A stretch of DNA of 64,000 nt from Gimesia algae (GTDB taxonomy: Bacteria; Planctomycetota; Planctomycetia; Planctomycetales; Planctomycetaceae): assembly GCF_007746795.1 (NCBI RefSeq), contig NZ_CP036343.1, positions 3,461,369 to 3,525,368 of the forward strand. The letters are read 5' to 3'. This document shows positions 54,301-62,156 of this stretch, one piece after another (the stretch's first letter is position 1; every line of letters begins with the position of its first letter). Both the position numbers and the translations under genes were made by a program. The notes under the pieces were generated by a model. The model was not told where the DNA came from, did no database searches, and worked only from the letters and a program-made list of their open reading frames with translations.

Positions 54301-55884
54301 ATGAAGTTTGTTGAAGGTCATACTGTTGGCGTTGACTTGGGAACCACCTATTCAGCAATTGCACAGCTTGACAGTGAAGGTCAGCCCATATCCCTGAAAA
54401 ACACGGATGGTCGTTCGATTACTCCGTCGGTTGTTCTGCTGGGTGAAGAGGGGCGCGTTGTCGTCGGGCCCTCTTTCGAAAGAACGGCCATTGAAGAAGA
54501 TCCTTCTCACATCATTGAAGCGGTCAAACGCCATATGGGAGATGACAACTTTTACGTTGTCTATCAGGAAAAGAAACTGACCGCAGAATTCCTGTCTGCC
54601 TTGATTCTGAAAAAGATGAAGCAGGATGCAGAAAAGGAAATCGGTCCAATCGCCAACGCCGTGATCACGGTTCCCTATTACTTCAACGATGTGCGTCGTA
54701 AAGCCACTCAGGATGCCGGCCGAATCGCTGGTTTGAATGTCATCGATATTATCAACGAACCAACCGCGGCTACGCTGGCTTATGCCTGGAAACGGGATGA
54801 GCTGGGGAACCCCGATGCCATGCCCGATGGCGAGCGTACAATTCTGGTGTACGACCTGGGTGGTGGTACCTTCGACGTCACCATTGTGCGTTATTCTCCC
54901 ACACAATTCCGCGTGCTCGCCACTGACGGGGATGTGATGCTGGGGGGACTCGACTGGAGCCAGCGTATCGTGGATCATGTCGCAGAGCAGTTCATGAAGA
55001 AATTCGGCAGTGATCCCCGTCAGGATCCCGTCACACTGCGAACCTGTGTGCAGGAGTGTGAAGACGCGAAACGAGAATTAAGCCAGAAAGCACAAACTCC
55101 CGTTTCCATTTACCACAAAGGCAACACATTGACGGTTGCTTTGACGCGTGGCGATTTCGAACGCATGACCGCGGACCTCTTGCAGCGGACACGTGACACA
55201 ACCGAATTGGTCATGCAGCAGGCGGGTGTGGAAAAAGGTCAGCTGGACGATGTGGTTCTGGTCGGTGGTTCGACGTTGATGCCTGTGGTCGAAGAAATGC
55301 TGAAAAATGTCTGTGGACGCGAACCATCGCGAACCATGAACCCCGAAGAAGCAGTGGCCCAGGGAGCCGCGATCCATGCCGCCATTCTGGAAGCGCGGGC
55401 AACTGGCGGCGAAAGCCGTATGGCACAGGCGGTGATCAAACGATTGCGGAGCGTCAGTACTGCTGATGTGAACTCCCACTCGCTGGGCGTCAAAATTACA
55501 GACCCCAACGATCGCAGCCGCAAAATCAATCATATTATGATTAAACGTAATACAGAGATTCCCGCGAGCGTCAGTCAGAAGTTTGTCACCACCTCTGATA
55601 ACCAGCAGCGGATTCACGTCATCATTCTGGAAGGAGAGGCCAGTGATCCTGATGCCTGTTCTACGATCGGTGACTTCCGTATTCTGAATTTGCCATCCAA
55701 TCTTCCCAAAGGCTCTCCTGTCGAAGTCACTTACCGTTATGATGCCAACGGTCGAATTCATGCTTCGGCACGAGAACTGACAGGTAATAACGAATCGGCC
55801 ACCGAGATTGTCCGTGACTCTGGTCTGGACATTGCGGGAGTGGATCGCTTTGAAATGCTGGCGAAAGACTACCTGGTTGAGTAA
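54301..55884 (+). CDS. Hsp70 (DnaK-like) chaperone without the helical lid
   Basis: 527 aa. The ATPase domain (about 1-385) is complete: GVDLGTTYSAIAQLDSEG near 10, ITVPYYFNDVRRKATQDAGR near 122, NEPTAATLAYAW near 155, VYDLGGGTFDVTIVR near 185, and LVGGSTLMPVVEEML near 320. The beta-sandwich substrate domain follows (about 392-505; DVNSHSLGVKI, NTEIPASVSQKFVTT). The usual C-terminal helical lid of about 110 residues and the EEVD-like tail are missing; the protein ends at MLAKDYLVE. It could still bind peptide, with weaker hold. The next gene, 129 nt on, encodes a J-like protein, the likely partner. Confidence 0.93.
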   Translation: MKFVEGHTVGVDLGTTYSAIAQLDSEGQPISLKNTDGRSITPSVVLLGEEGRVVVGPSFERTAIEEDPSHIIEAVKRHMGDDNFYVVYQEKKLTAEFLSALILKKMKQDAEKEIGPIANAVITVPYYFNDVRRKATQDAGRIAGLNVIDIINEPTAATLAYAWKRDELGNPDAMPDGERTILVYDLGGGTFDVTIVRYSPTQFRVLATDGDVMLGGLDWSQRIVDHVAEQFMKKFGSDPRQDPVTLRTCVQECEDAKRELSQKAQTPVSIYHKGNTLTVALTRGDFERMTADLLQRTRDTTELVMQQAGVEKGQLDDVVLVGGSTLMPVVEEMLKNVCGREPSRTMNPEEAVAQGAAIHAAILEARATGGESRMAQAVIKRLRSVSTADVNSHSLGVKITDPNDRSRKINHIMIKRNTEIPASVSQKFVTTSDNQQRIHVIILEGEASDPDACSTIGDFRILNLPSNLPKGSPVEVTYRYDANGRIHASARELTGNNESATEIVRDSGLDIAGVDRFEMLAKDYLVE

Positions 55885-55898
55885 TGTTTCAATGCCCG

Positions 55899-55925
55899 GC
55901 AGGGAAACGGTTCCTGTTTCCCTGC
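55899..55925 (+). other. Hairpin between Hsp70 and J-like genes
   Basis: GCAGGGAAAC (55899-55908) pairs perfectly with GTTTCCCTGC (55916-55925) over 10 bp, with a 7-base loop. There is no T-run after it, so it is not a classic terminator. It could be an RNA processing, stability or Rho-associated site that sets a difference between the two genes. Confidence 0.6.
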
Positions 55926-56012
55926 TGTGGATGATTTGAATCGCGTCAACGACCGTGTCATACTGAAACTGTTTCACTTCGAATTTGATCTAAGAGCAAG
56001 GAGTCCTCTGAG

Positions 56013-57059
56013 GTGGCAATAGACGTCTATAAGGATTGGCTGGGTATACCGGAAGGAGAGCGACCTCCACATCATTATGACTTACTGCGATTAGTCAAAT
56101 TTGAGGATGATGAAGAAAAAATCAGGGCGCACTATAAAAAGCTGAATGCCCATGTGCGCAAGTATGCCTCAGGCAAATACTCTAATGAATCCCAGGAACT
56201 GTTGAATGAGCTGGCCAAAGCCATGCTCTGCCTGACCGACCCCGAGCGAAAACACGAATATGATGAAAGCCTGGGCCGTGAATTCGGTGAAGATGAAGAT
56301 ACCGGACCCAAATCCGTTGAACAGATCCTGGTGGAACAGGGGCATATCGATAAAGCCCAGGCAGCGGAGCTGAAGGAATTTGCGGAAAAACGGGGACTGA
56401 CCACCAGGGATGCCGCCGTCCAGATGCGGTTTGTCGACGCTGAGACGGCGACTCAGGCCATGGCCCGCTCAAAGGGAATGCCTTATATCGATCTCGAAGA
56501 AACAATTCCGGATAACAGTATTCTCCTGCAGCTTCCAGAACAGATGGCCAAGCGAAATACCATTCTCCCCCTTTTCATCGACGATGATATGCTGCTTGTC
56601 GCGTGTGCAGACCAGCCAACCCATGAACTGGAAGATGACCTGCGGATGCGATATCAGGTTCCTTCCCGCTGGGTCCTGGCCATGCCCCGCTCCATTAATA
56701 CCGGAATCGTAAAATACTATGCGGCTGCTGAGGAGCAGGACGACGAAGAGCCAGCCGCAGAAGAAGCTGCCACGGACTCCAGGTCCAAAAAAGCAGCCAA
56801 ACCAGCCAAGCCAGTAAAAAAGGTAGAAAAAAAGAAACCGCAGCGGGGTGGGAACCAGCTGACTGCTGAAGAATTGAAAGAGAAAAAAATGCTGGCCTTC
56901 ATCGTTTGCGGCTGGACTTTCTGCGGGGCGATCCTGATCGATCAGTTCCTCCTCAAGAATTATGTGTTCCCCCAGACCTGGCCGTGGCATTTCATGCTGA
57001 CGACACTTGTGACACCGTTAATTGCGATCTACCTGATGACCGGGATGTGGAAGAAGTAG
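56013..57059 (+). CDS. Membrane protein with degenerate J domain and GspE/MshE N-terminal-like domain
   Basis: 348 aa from a GTG start. The N-terminus (about 1-90) resembles a J domain: PPHHYDLLRLVKFEDDEEKI, RAHYKKLNAHVRKYASGKYS, and LTDPERKHEYDESLG. The HPD tripeptide is absent (HVRK at that place), so stimulation of the Hsp70 ATPase is doubtful. Residues about 100-240 (VEQILVEQGHIDKAQAAELK, ...PYIDLEETIPDNSILLQLPE) resemble the N-terminal domain of type II/IV secretion ATPases, here without the ATPase. A Lys/Ala/Pro-rich linker and two helices (about 295-345) follow. The Hsp70 gene is directly before it. Confidence 0.75.
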   Translation: MAIDVYKDWLGIPEGERPPHHYDLLRLVKFEDDEEKIRAHYKKLNAHVRKYASGKYSNESQELLNELAKAMLCLTDPERKHEYDESLGREFGEDEDTGPKSVEQILVEQGHIDKAQAAELKEFAEKRGLTTRDAAVQMRFVDAETATQAMARSKGMPYIDLEETIPDNSILLQLPEQMAKRNTILPLFIDDDMLLVACADQPTHELEDDLRMRYQVPSRWVLAMPRSINTGIVKYYAAAEEQDDEEPAAEEAATDSRSKKAAKPAKPVKKVEKKKPQRGGNQLTAEELKEKKMLAFIVCGWTFCGAILIDQFLLKNYVFPQTWPWHFMLTTLVTPLIAIYLMTGMWKK

Positions 57060-57108
57060 ATTCCCCCGGCGGCAACCAACCTGCCGACAGTCTTCATTCA
57101 GGCCGGTT

Positions 57109-58410
57109 TTATTCTGCTTCCGGTGTCTCATCGACGGGCGTTTTTTCCCGAAGCTCGGCGATCAGATGCCCGAGCTTGCGGACTTCGATTACTTCAAGTT
57201 CAAAACCCAGCCAGTCACAGATCTCGCCGACTTCCGGGATATGTTCCAGTTTTTCGTGGAACATCCCTGCCACAGTCAAAAGTCCATCATCGGCGATTTC
57301 ATAATCCTGCTGCAACTTACGACACAGATACCGCAGCGTCGTAATCCCCTCGACATGATACACGCCCGGGGCCACTTCGCGTACCGGTTCCCTGCGGAGA
57401 ATTCGCTTGGCCCGGCTGGGTTCAGGAGAGAGTAGCGTATCAATGATATCGTCGTGAGAAACGATACCGATGGTTTCGCCGTATTCATCTACAACAGAGG
57501 CAAAGTAGCAGTCTTCTGCCTGAAAGCGAGAGTACACGTCCGACAGGTTCGCACACCAGGGTACATGAATCACACGCTTCGATTTCTGATTCAGCATTTT
57601 TTCTGAAAACGACGAGAGTTCCGTGAGCGAGATAATGCGCTCGATCTCATCGGATTCGGTATCCCGCTTTCTTAAAATGATGTAATCCGTGTTGGGAGTA
57701 ATTTTTGTAAGGTCTTCCAGTTGCACGGGCATGTTGAACGTGAGATAAGTTCCGCGGGGACGCATCGCTTCTTCGACCAGCATCTCCGACAGATCCAGAA
57801 TATTATGCAGGATCTGTCGTTCATGGCGGATGACTTCTTCACTGGAGCCTGAAGCATCAACGGCGCGTTCCAGGTCTTCGGAATGCAGGTAGGATTCTTT
57901 CTGGATGTGTGGCCAGAAGGTGCGTCGCATCAGGCGGCTGATATTCTGCAGTAACGGGATCACGGGATCCAGCAGCCGGACAGAAGCAGCCAGAGGCCAG
58001 CTGACCAGGATTGCAATTTTTTTGCGAAACACAATCGAGAGGCTCTTAGGCAGCACTTCGCCAAACAGAATAATCGCCAGCAGACTGCCTACGGTGAAAA
58101 TCCCGGCTGCTGCTGTCATCCCCTGATCGGCCAGTCGCCTGGCAATCACTCCGGCGACGGCAAAATAACTCAGGTTGATCAGCAGGTTCCAGAACAGGAC
58201 TGCTGTCAGCAGACGGTCGGCATCCGCGGCTAAAGCAGCCACGATCTGCTCACTGGGTTTGCCTTTACTGAACTGTCTCAGTTCGCTCCGCGACAGATAA
58301 AAAATCGCAGTCTCACTGCCTGAAAAGAACCCGGAAGCAAAAATCAAAGCGAGTAACGCCAGTGATCCTGGAAACCAAATTGCGACGGTATCTATTAATG
58401 CGATCATCAT
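57109..58410 (-). CDS. CorC/HlyC-type CNNM membrane protein with CBS domains
   Basis: 433 aa. N-terminal CNNM (DUF21) domain with four helices (about 10-140; ASGFFSGSETAIFYLSRSEL near 25 is the hallmark). Two CBS repeats are at about 215-335 (LVEEAMRPRGTYLTFNMPVQ near 212, VDEYGETIGIVSHDDIIDTL near 315), then a CorC_HlyC transporter-associated domain at about 350-430 (ITTLRYLCRKLQQDYEIADD). These proteins are linked to Mg/Co efflux or sodium-coupled Mg transport; the old hemolysin name is misleading. The gene is 18 nt downstream of the ABC-2 permease gene. Confidence 0.9.
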   Translation of the reverse strand: MMIALIDTVAIWFPGSLALLALIFASGFFSGSETAIFYLSRSELRQFSKGKPSEQIVAALAADADRLLTAVLFWNLLINLSYFAVAGVIARRLADQGMTAAAGIFTVGSLLAIILFGEVLPKSLSIVFRKKIAILVSWPLAASVRLLDPVIPLLQNISRLMRRTFWPHIQKESYLHSEDLERAVDASGSSEEVIRHERQILHNILDLSEMLVEEAMRPRGTYLTFNMPVQLEDLTKITPNTDYIILRKRDTESDEIERIISLTELSSFSEKMLNQKSKRVIHVPWCANLSDVYSRFQAEDCYFASVVDEYGETIGIVSHDDIIDTLLSPEPSRAKRILRREPVREVAPGVYHVEGITTLRYLCRKLQQDYEIADDGLLTVAGMFHEKLEHIPEVGEICDWLGFELEVIEVRKLGHLIAELREKTPVDETPEAE

Positions 58411-58428
58411 GAATCAGGAACAGCCACT

Positions 58429-60171
58429 CTACCCTTTATCATAAGTGGTTTTTCCCAAGGCAACATCAAATTCAGATACTGCCGGAATATACATGGAAAG
58501 AACGGGAAGCCCATAGGCAAACAGAATGGTAACGAGAACTCCCAGGGTTCCCCCCAGCAGAAACGAAGTAATGGCATAAAACGTCAAAAACGGAAGCATC
58601 CAGGCTGAGATAGCCAGTGCCCGCGACGGATTTCGGTGTGTGAGCGCTGAATGCAGGGCCGCGCTGCCCACGATAATAAAAACCAGGAAGCTCTGGAGCT
58701 GCAGGGCAAATGAAGAGCGGGCCTGTACAAGTAGAATCATGAAAACACCAATCCCGACGAACAGGAAGAACATGGTCCCCAGGCTGGCACCAATGGCGGA
58801 ACGGCTGTTGTCATACGTGAGTCCCATATGCAGACCCAGCACGATGGAAAAGATCATCAAGGCCAGAAAGCCGATCAGGGCACACAGAAAACCTTCCGTT
58901 GAAAATGCTCCCTGGCTGACCAGGTAGAACAAAACCAGAACGGGAATCAGGATCAACTCTTTACTGTTATAGAAGATCCCCCCCAGTTTTCCCAGTACAA
59001 ATTCTTTGGCAGTGATATCTGTTACCAGCAACAGTTCAAGTGTTTTACTGTCTTTTTCGGTCGTGAGAGAGGTCACAGCCTGCGTATTGGCCAGCACCAG
59101 ACTCAACCAGGCGATCCCGGCGAACGCCAGTCCCTGTGGTGGAATCACTCCCAGGTACAAAACGCCTTGCGCGACGGCTTCTGAACTCACCGCCGACCAG
59201 AGCGTAAAACCAGCCAGCAGAAAATACGCCAGCTTGATCACGAACACTTTTCGCCCGTATGCCTTAGTCATAATCTCGCGCCAGATCACAGGGTTTGACC
59301 AGATCACACGAGATTTTTCTTTAACAATCACCGTCTCATTTTCGGTTTTGGCGGTGGATTGATAAACCGAACGGGAAGGGTTCCAGACTCGCAGCCTGAG
59401 CACGGTAAATGCTTTCAAAGCGATTCCCAATACAAACAGACTGATCAGGGAAGGCCAGGCACTGACGGTAATCGGATCCAGCCCCGTATGTAAAGTTAGC
59501 GGGTTGAGAATTTCATATAGTGATCGAAACGGGTTCAGGCCGGCAATCCAGGGACGCAGGCTGGAACCAGCGGGCATCAGATTCACAATGAGTTCCACCA
59601 CGCCCAGAAAGACAACCATTCCCAGCACACTGATCGCCAGCGTCTGAAATGTTTTCTCCCTCCAGAAAGCCACTAAAGCGGCCCAACTGCCCGTTGCGAA
59701 AACCGTAATCAGACATAACAGTTCCATCCAGAAAATCTGTGAGAGTTCGATGCCCCCCAACAGACGCAGAAATACACAGACCGGAATCGATGATGCCAGC
59801 AAGACATAGACGATTAACAGGCTGGACTGGGTTTTCCCACTGACCAGTTCACGGTCTTTCAGCTCGGTCATCAACAGCAGAATCAACGTCCCACGGTCTT
59901 TTTCCTGTGCAATACTGCTGGCAGAAAACAGGAGTGTGAAAAACAGAACCAGCAATAACTGCAGAAAAGCGATCATCTGAAAGATCAGATTTCCCAGCCG
60001 GGCAAATTCACCGATCGTCGTTGACTGGATCTGTTGTGTGCCCAGGATCGTCTGTCCGGCAGTGAAGATCAGAATGAAGACCGCGGCTACATAACCCGAA
60101 CGAATCAGGTAATGGTTCAGCTGACGGGGAGAAGTCAACGCTTCCCGAATAAAAATAGGATTGTTAAACAA
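58429..60171 (-). CDS. ABC-2-type transporter permease
   Basis: 580 aa with about 12 hydrophobic helices. Each half carries the ABC-2 signature of a charged stretch such as SIAQEKDRGTLILLLMTELK (about 88) and TSLTTEKDSKTLELLLVTDI (about 375), where EKD+GT-E-LL marks the family. So the protein looks like a duplicated or fused permease pair. It probably moves a polymer, lipid or drug with a separate ATPase, which is not in the window; the start is TTG at 60171. It lies before the CorC/HlyC gene in the same unit. Confidence 0.85.
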   Translation of the reverse strand: MFNNPIFIREALTSPRQLNHYLIRSGYVAAVFILIFTAGQTILGTQQIQSTTIGEFARLGNLIFQMIAFLQLLLVLFFTLLFSASSIAQEKDRGTLILLLMTELKDRELVSGKTQSSLLIVYVLLASSIPVCVFLRLLGGIELSQIFWMELLCLITVFATGSWAALVAFWREKTFQTLAISVLGMVVFLGVVELIVNLMPAGSSLRPWIAGLNPFRSLYEILNPLTLHTGLDPITVSAWPSLISLFVLGIALKAFTVLRLRVWNPSRSVYQSTAKTENETVIVKEKSRVIWSNPVIWREIMTKAYGRKVFVIKLAYFLLAGFTLWSAVSSEAVAQGVLYLGVIPPQGLAFAGIAWLSLVLANTQAVTSLTTEKDSKTLELLLVTDITAKEFVLGKLGGIFYNSKELILIPVLVLFYLVSQGAFSTEGFLCALIGFLALMIFSIVLGLHMGLTYDNSRSAIGASLGTMFFLFVGIGVFMILLVQARSSFALQLQSFLVFIIVGSAALHSALTHRNPSRALAISAWMLPFLTFYAITSFLLGGTLGVLVTILFAYGLPVLSMYIPAVSEFDVALGKTTYDKG

Positions 60172-60282
60172 TGCTCTCTGGCCTCTTTATCCGACAGGTG
60201 ACAGCAGTCAATCAGAGACACCCCTCTCCTCACGACCGATACGTGCACCCTGATAATCTGTTGCTTTCACTATAATATTAGA

Positions 60283-60372
60283 CTGTGCCCGTTTTACTGT
60301 AGCGTCTCCCGGGGCATTAGGACCGAGTATATCAGATCCCGTGACGCCATGGTTAATTGTCATACGCTCTAA
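60283..60372 (+). repeat. Dispersed structured repeat, copy 4 (most diverged)
   Basis: 90 bases from CTGTGCCCGTTTTACTGTA to CTCTAA, about 75 percent like the others. The outer stem is kept as GCGTC/GACGC with one mismatch; the inner stem is weakened (TCCCGG/TTAGGA). It lies between the ABC permease start and the polyprenyl synthase end, and its last bases include the stop codon (60369-60371) of that synthase. Confidence 0.8.
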
Positions 60373-61361
60373 ATCGTTCTCTGAATAGCAAATTCTGTCA
60401 GCTCCTCCAGTATCAGTCGAGCCGGAGAAGCGGGACAGTTCTGGAGCGAGTCTCGGGCCTGTTTCGCAAACTCCCGGGCCCGGTTACCGGCGTAATCAAT
60501 CGCATCACTGTTTTTGATATACTGTGCAAGTCGCTGTTTGGTGTTCGGATCTGGTTGAGACAGAATTTCCTGAATCGCAGCGCCATCTTCCGGGCTGCAT
60601 TGATCCAGCAGTCGAATCAGAGGCAATGTCAGTTTTTCTTTTTGCAGATCTGACCCCAGTGATTTTCCCATCTGCTCTTCATCGCCCAGCAGGTCCAGCA
60701 GATCGTCTGTAATCTGAAATGCGACCCCGAGTGCACGACCATATTCATCCATGGCCTCGACGACGCTCTCATCCGCACTGGCATACAAGGCTCCCAACTG
60801 GGTGCTGATGGCGCACAGCTCAGCCGTTTTTCCATTAATGATCTGCAGATATTGTTCTTCAGATAGTTCGTGATTTCCCCGTTCGTAAATCTGAGCCAGT
60901 TCGCCTTCACAGACCAGGTTCGTCGCGCGACCAATCAGTCGACAGGCACGGGCATCACCAAGGCTGGCTGTCAGATGAAACGCATGTGTGAACAGGAAGT
61001 CGCCTACCAGCACACTGGTCTCATTATTCCAGCGGGAGTTGACCGTCGCGACATGGCGGCGGATGAGGGCATCATCCAGCACGTCATCATGCACGAGCGT
61101 CGCCAGATGGATCATTTCCACGACGGACGCCAATACATAGTGGCTTTCGTTTATTCCCCCGGATGCTGCTGCGGACAGCAGTAACAGAATCGGACGCAGT
61201 CGTTTGCCTTGAAACCGGGTAATATGCTGCAGAACATCATGCACATAAGGATGCTTCGAGCTGACTTCGCTCAAGAAGACTCGTTCTGCCTGTTCCAGCT
61301 CACCGCCAATTAACTCTTCGACACGTGCCAACAGGTCATGTGTCGTAAGATGGTCCCCCAT
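60369..61361 (-). CDS. Long-chain trans-polyprenyl diphosphate synthase
   Basis: 330 aa, class I trans-prenyltransferase that extends allylic diphosphates (octaprenyl or similar, for quinone side chains). First Asp-rich motif LVHDDVLDDALIRR near 93-106 and second ITDDLLDLLGDEEQMG near 220 are intact. FQGKRLRPILLLLSA near 50 is typical. The small residues before the first motif (LATL) fit a long product. Its stop lies in copy 4 of the dispersed repeat. It could supply the prenyl diphosphate used by the UbiA-type enzyme about 10 kb away; that is inference. Confidence 0.92.
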   Translation of the reverse strand: MGDHLTTHDLLARVEELIGGELEQAERVFLSEVSSKHPYVHDVLQHITRFQGKRLRPILLLLSAAASGGINESHYVLASVVEMIHLATLVHDDVLDDALIRRHVATVNSRWNNETSVLVGDFLFTHAFHLTASLGDARACRLIGRATNLVCEGELAQIYERGNHELSEEQYLQIINGKTAELCAISTQLGALYASADESVVEAMDEYGRALGVAFQITDDLLDLLGDEEQMGKSLGSDLQKEKLTLPLIRLLDQCSPEDGAAIQEILSQPDPNTKQRLAQYIKNSDAIDYAGNRAREFAKQARDSLQNCPASPARLILEELTEFAIQRTI

Positions 61362-61619
61362 TACAGCCTCACCACAATATCGAATCGTTTATCCAGTTTT
61401 CGTCTGGCGGTCGGTTATTCCACAGATACAGAACATATGTGACCCAGAACCCAGCTCACTATTCGCAGCCATTGTAAGCATTCTATCTGCAGATAGGAAT
61501 GCAAACAGGGGCCGGTGTTGGATTTCGGGGGTTGAAATCAGAGTTTCCCGTCTGCTGGGTAAGATTATCCGGTTCGCCTGCTGGAAATATTGCGAAACTC
61601 TCAGAAAGGACGGGGAGAA

Positions 61620-62099
61620 TCAATAAGTCTCCCTGATAAAATGACCGCTCTTTCCACCTGATTTTTCCACGAGCCGGGTCGGGCCGAGAGTCATACCACG
61701 ATCAGCGGCTTTGCACATATCATAAATCGTGAGGGCGGCGATACTGACGGCTGTCAGTGCTTCCATTTCCACCCCGGTTTTGCCGTCCACTTTCACCGTC
61801 CCCAGAATGCGAATTAACGTCTCATTCGGGACTTCAAAATCCAGGCGGACACTGGTAATACTCAACGGATGGCAGAGCGGGATCAGGTCGGCTGTTTTTT
61901 TCGTCGCCATAATGCCTGCGATCCGGGCGATTTCCAGGACGTCACCTTTGGAAATCTGGCGATCCAGAATCAGTTTTTGTGTGTGAGGCAGCATGCTCAC
62001 GAAGGATTCGGCGACGGCGATGCGCGCGGTCACCGCTTTGTCCCCCACGTCAACCATGCGGCTGGCGCCTTCTTCATCAAAATGGGTCAAATCAGACAT
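61620..62099 (-). CDS. moaC: Molybdenum cofactor biosynthesis protein MoaC
   Basis: 159 aa. Converts the GTP-derived 3',8-cyclo product of MoaA into cyclic pyranopterin monophosphate. [20 protein letters not shown] at the start, [18 protein letters not shown] near 65, and [20 protein letters not shown] near 113 followed by MCKA are diagnostic. I used the ATG at 62099, which has GAGAGG six bases upstream, rather than the longer frame to 62153. It follows smc by 57 nt on the same strand. No moaA is in the window. Confidence 0.95.
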   Translation of the reverse strand: MSDLTHFDEEGASRMVDVGDKAVTARIAVAESFVSMLPHTQKLILDRQISKGDVLEIARIAGIMATKKTADLIPLCHPLSITSVRLDFEVPNETLIRILGTVKVDGKTGVEMEALTAVSIAALTIYDMCKAADRGMTLGPTRLVEKSGGKSGHFIRETY

Positions 62100-62156
62100 T
62101 GGAACCTCTCTGGAATCCTGGCAAACAGCGGATCCGGGCAGACAAATCCGCAACGA

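Noticed and set aside
55078-55977. 299-codon minus-strand frame opposite the Hsp70 gene
   Set aside because: Mirror frame of a strongly conserved gene; no family resemblance.
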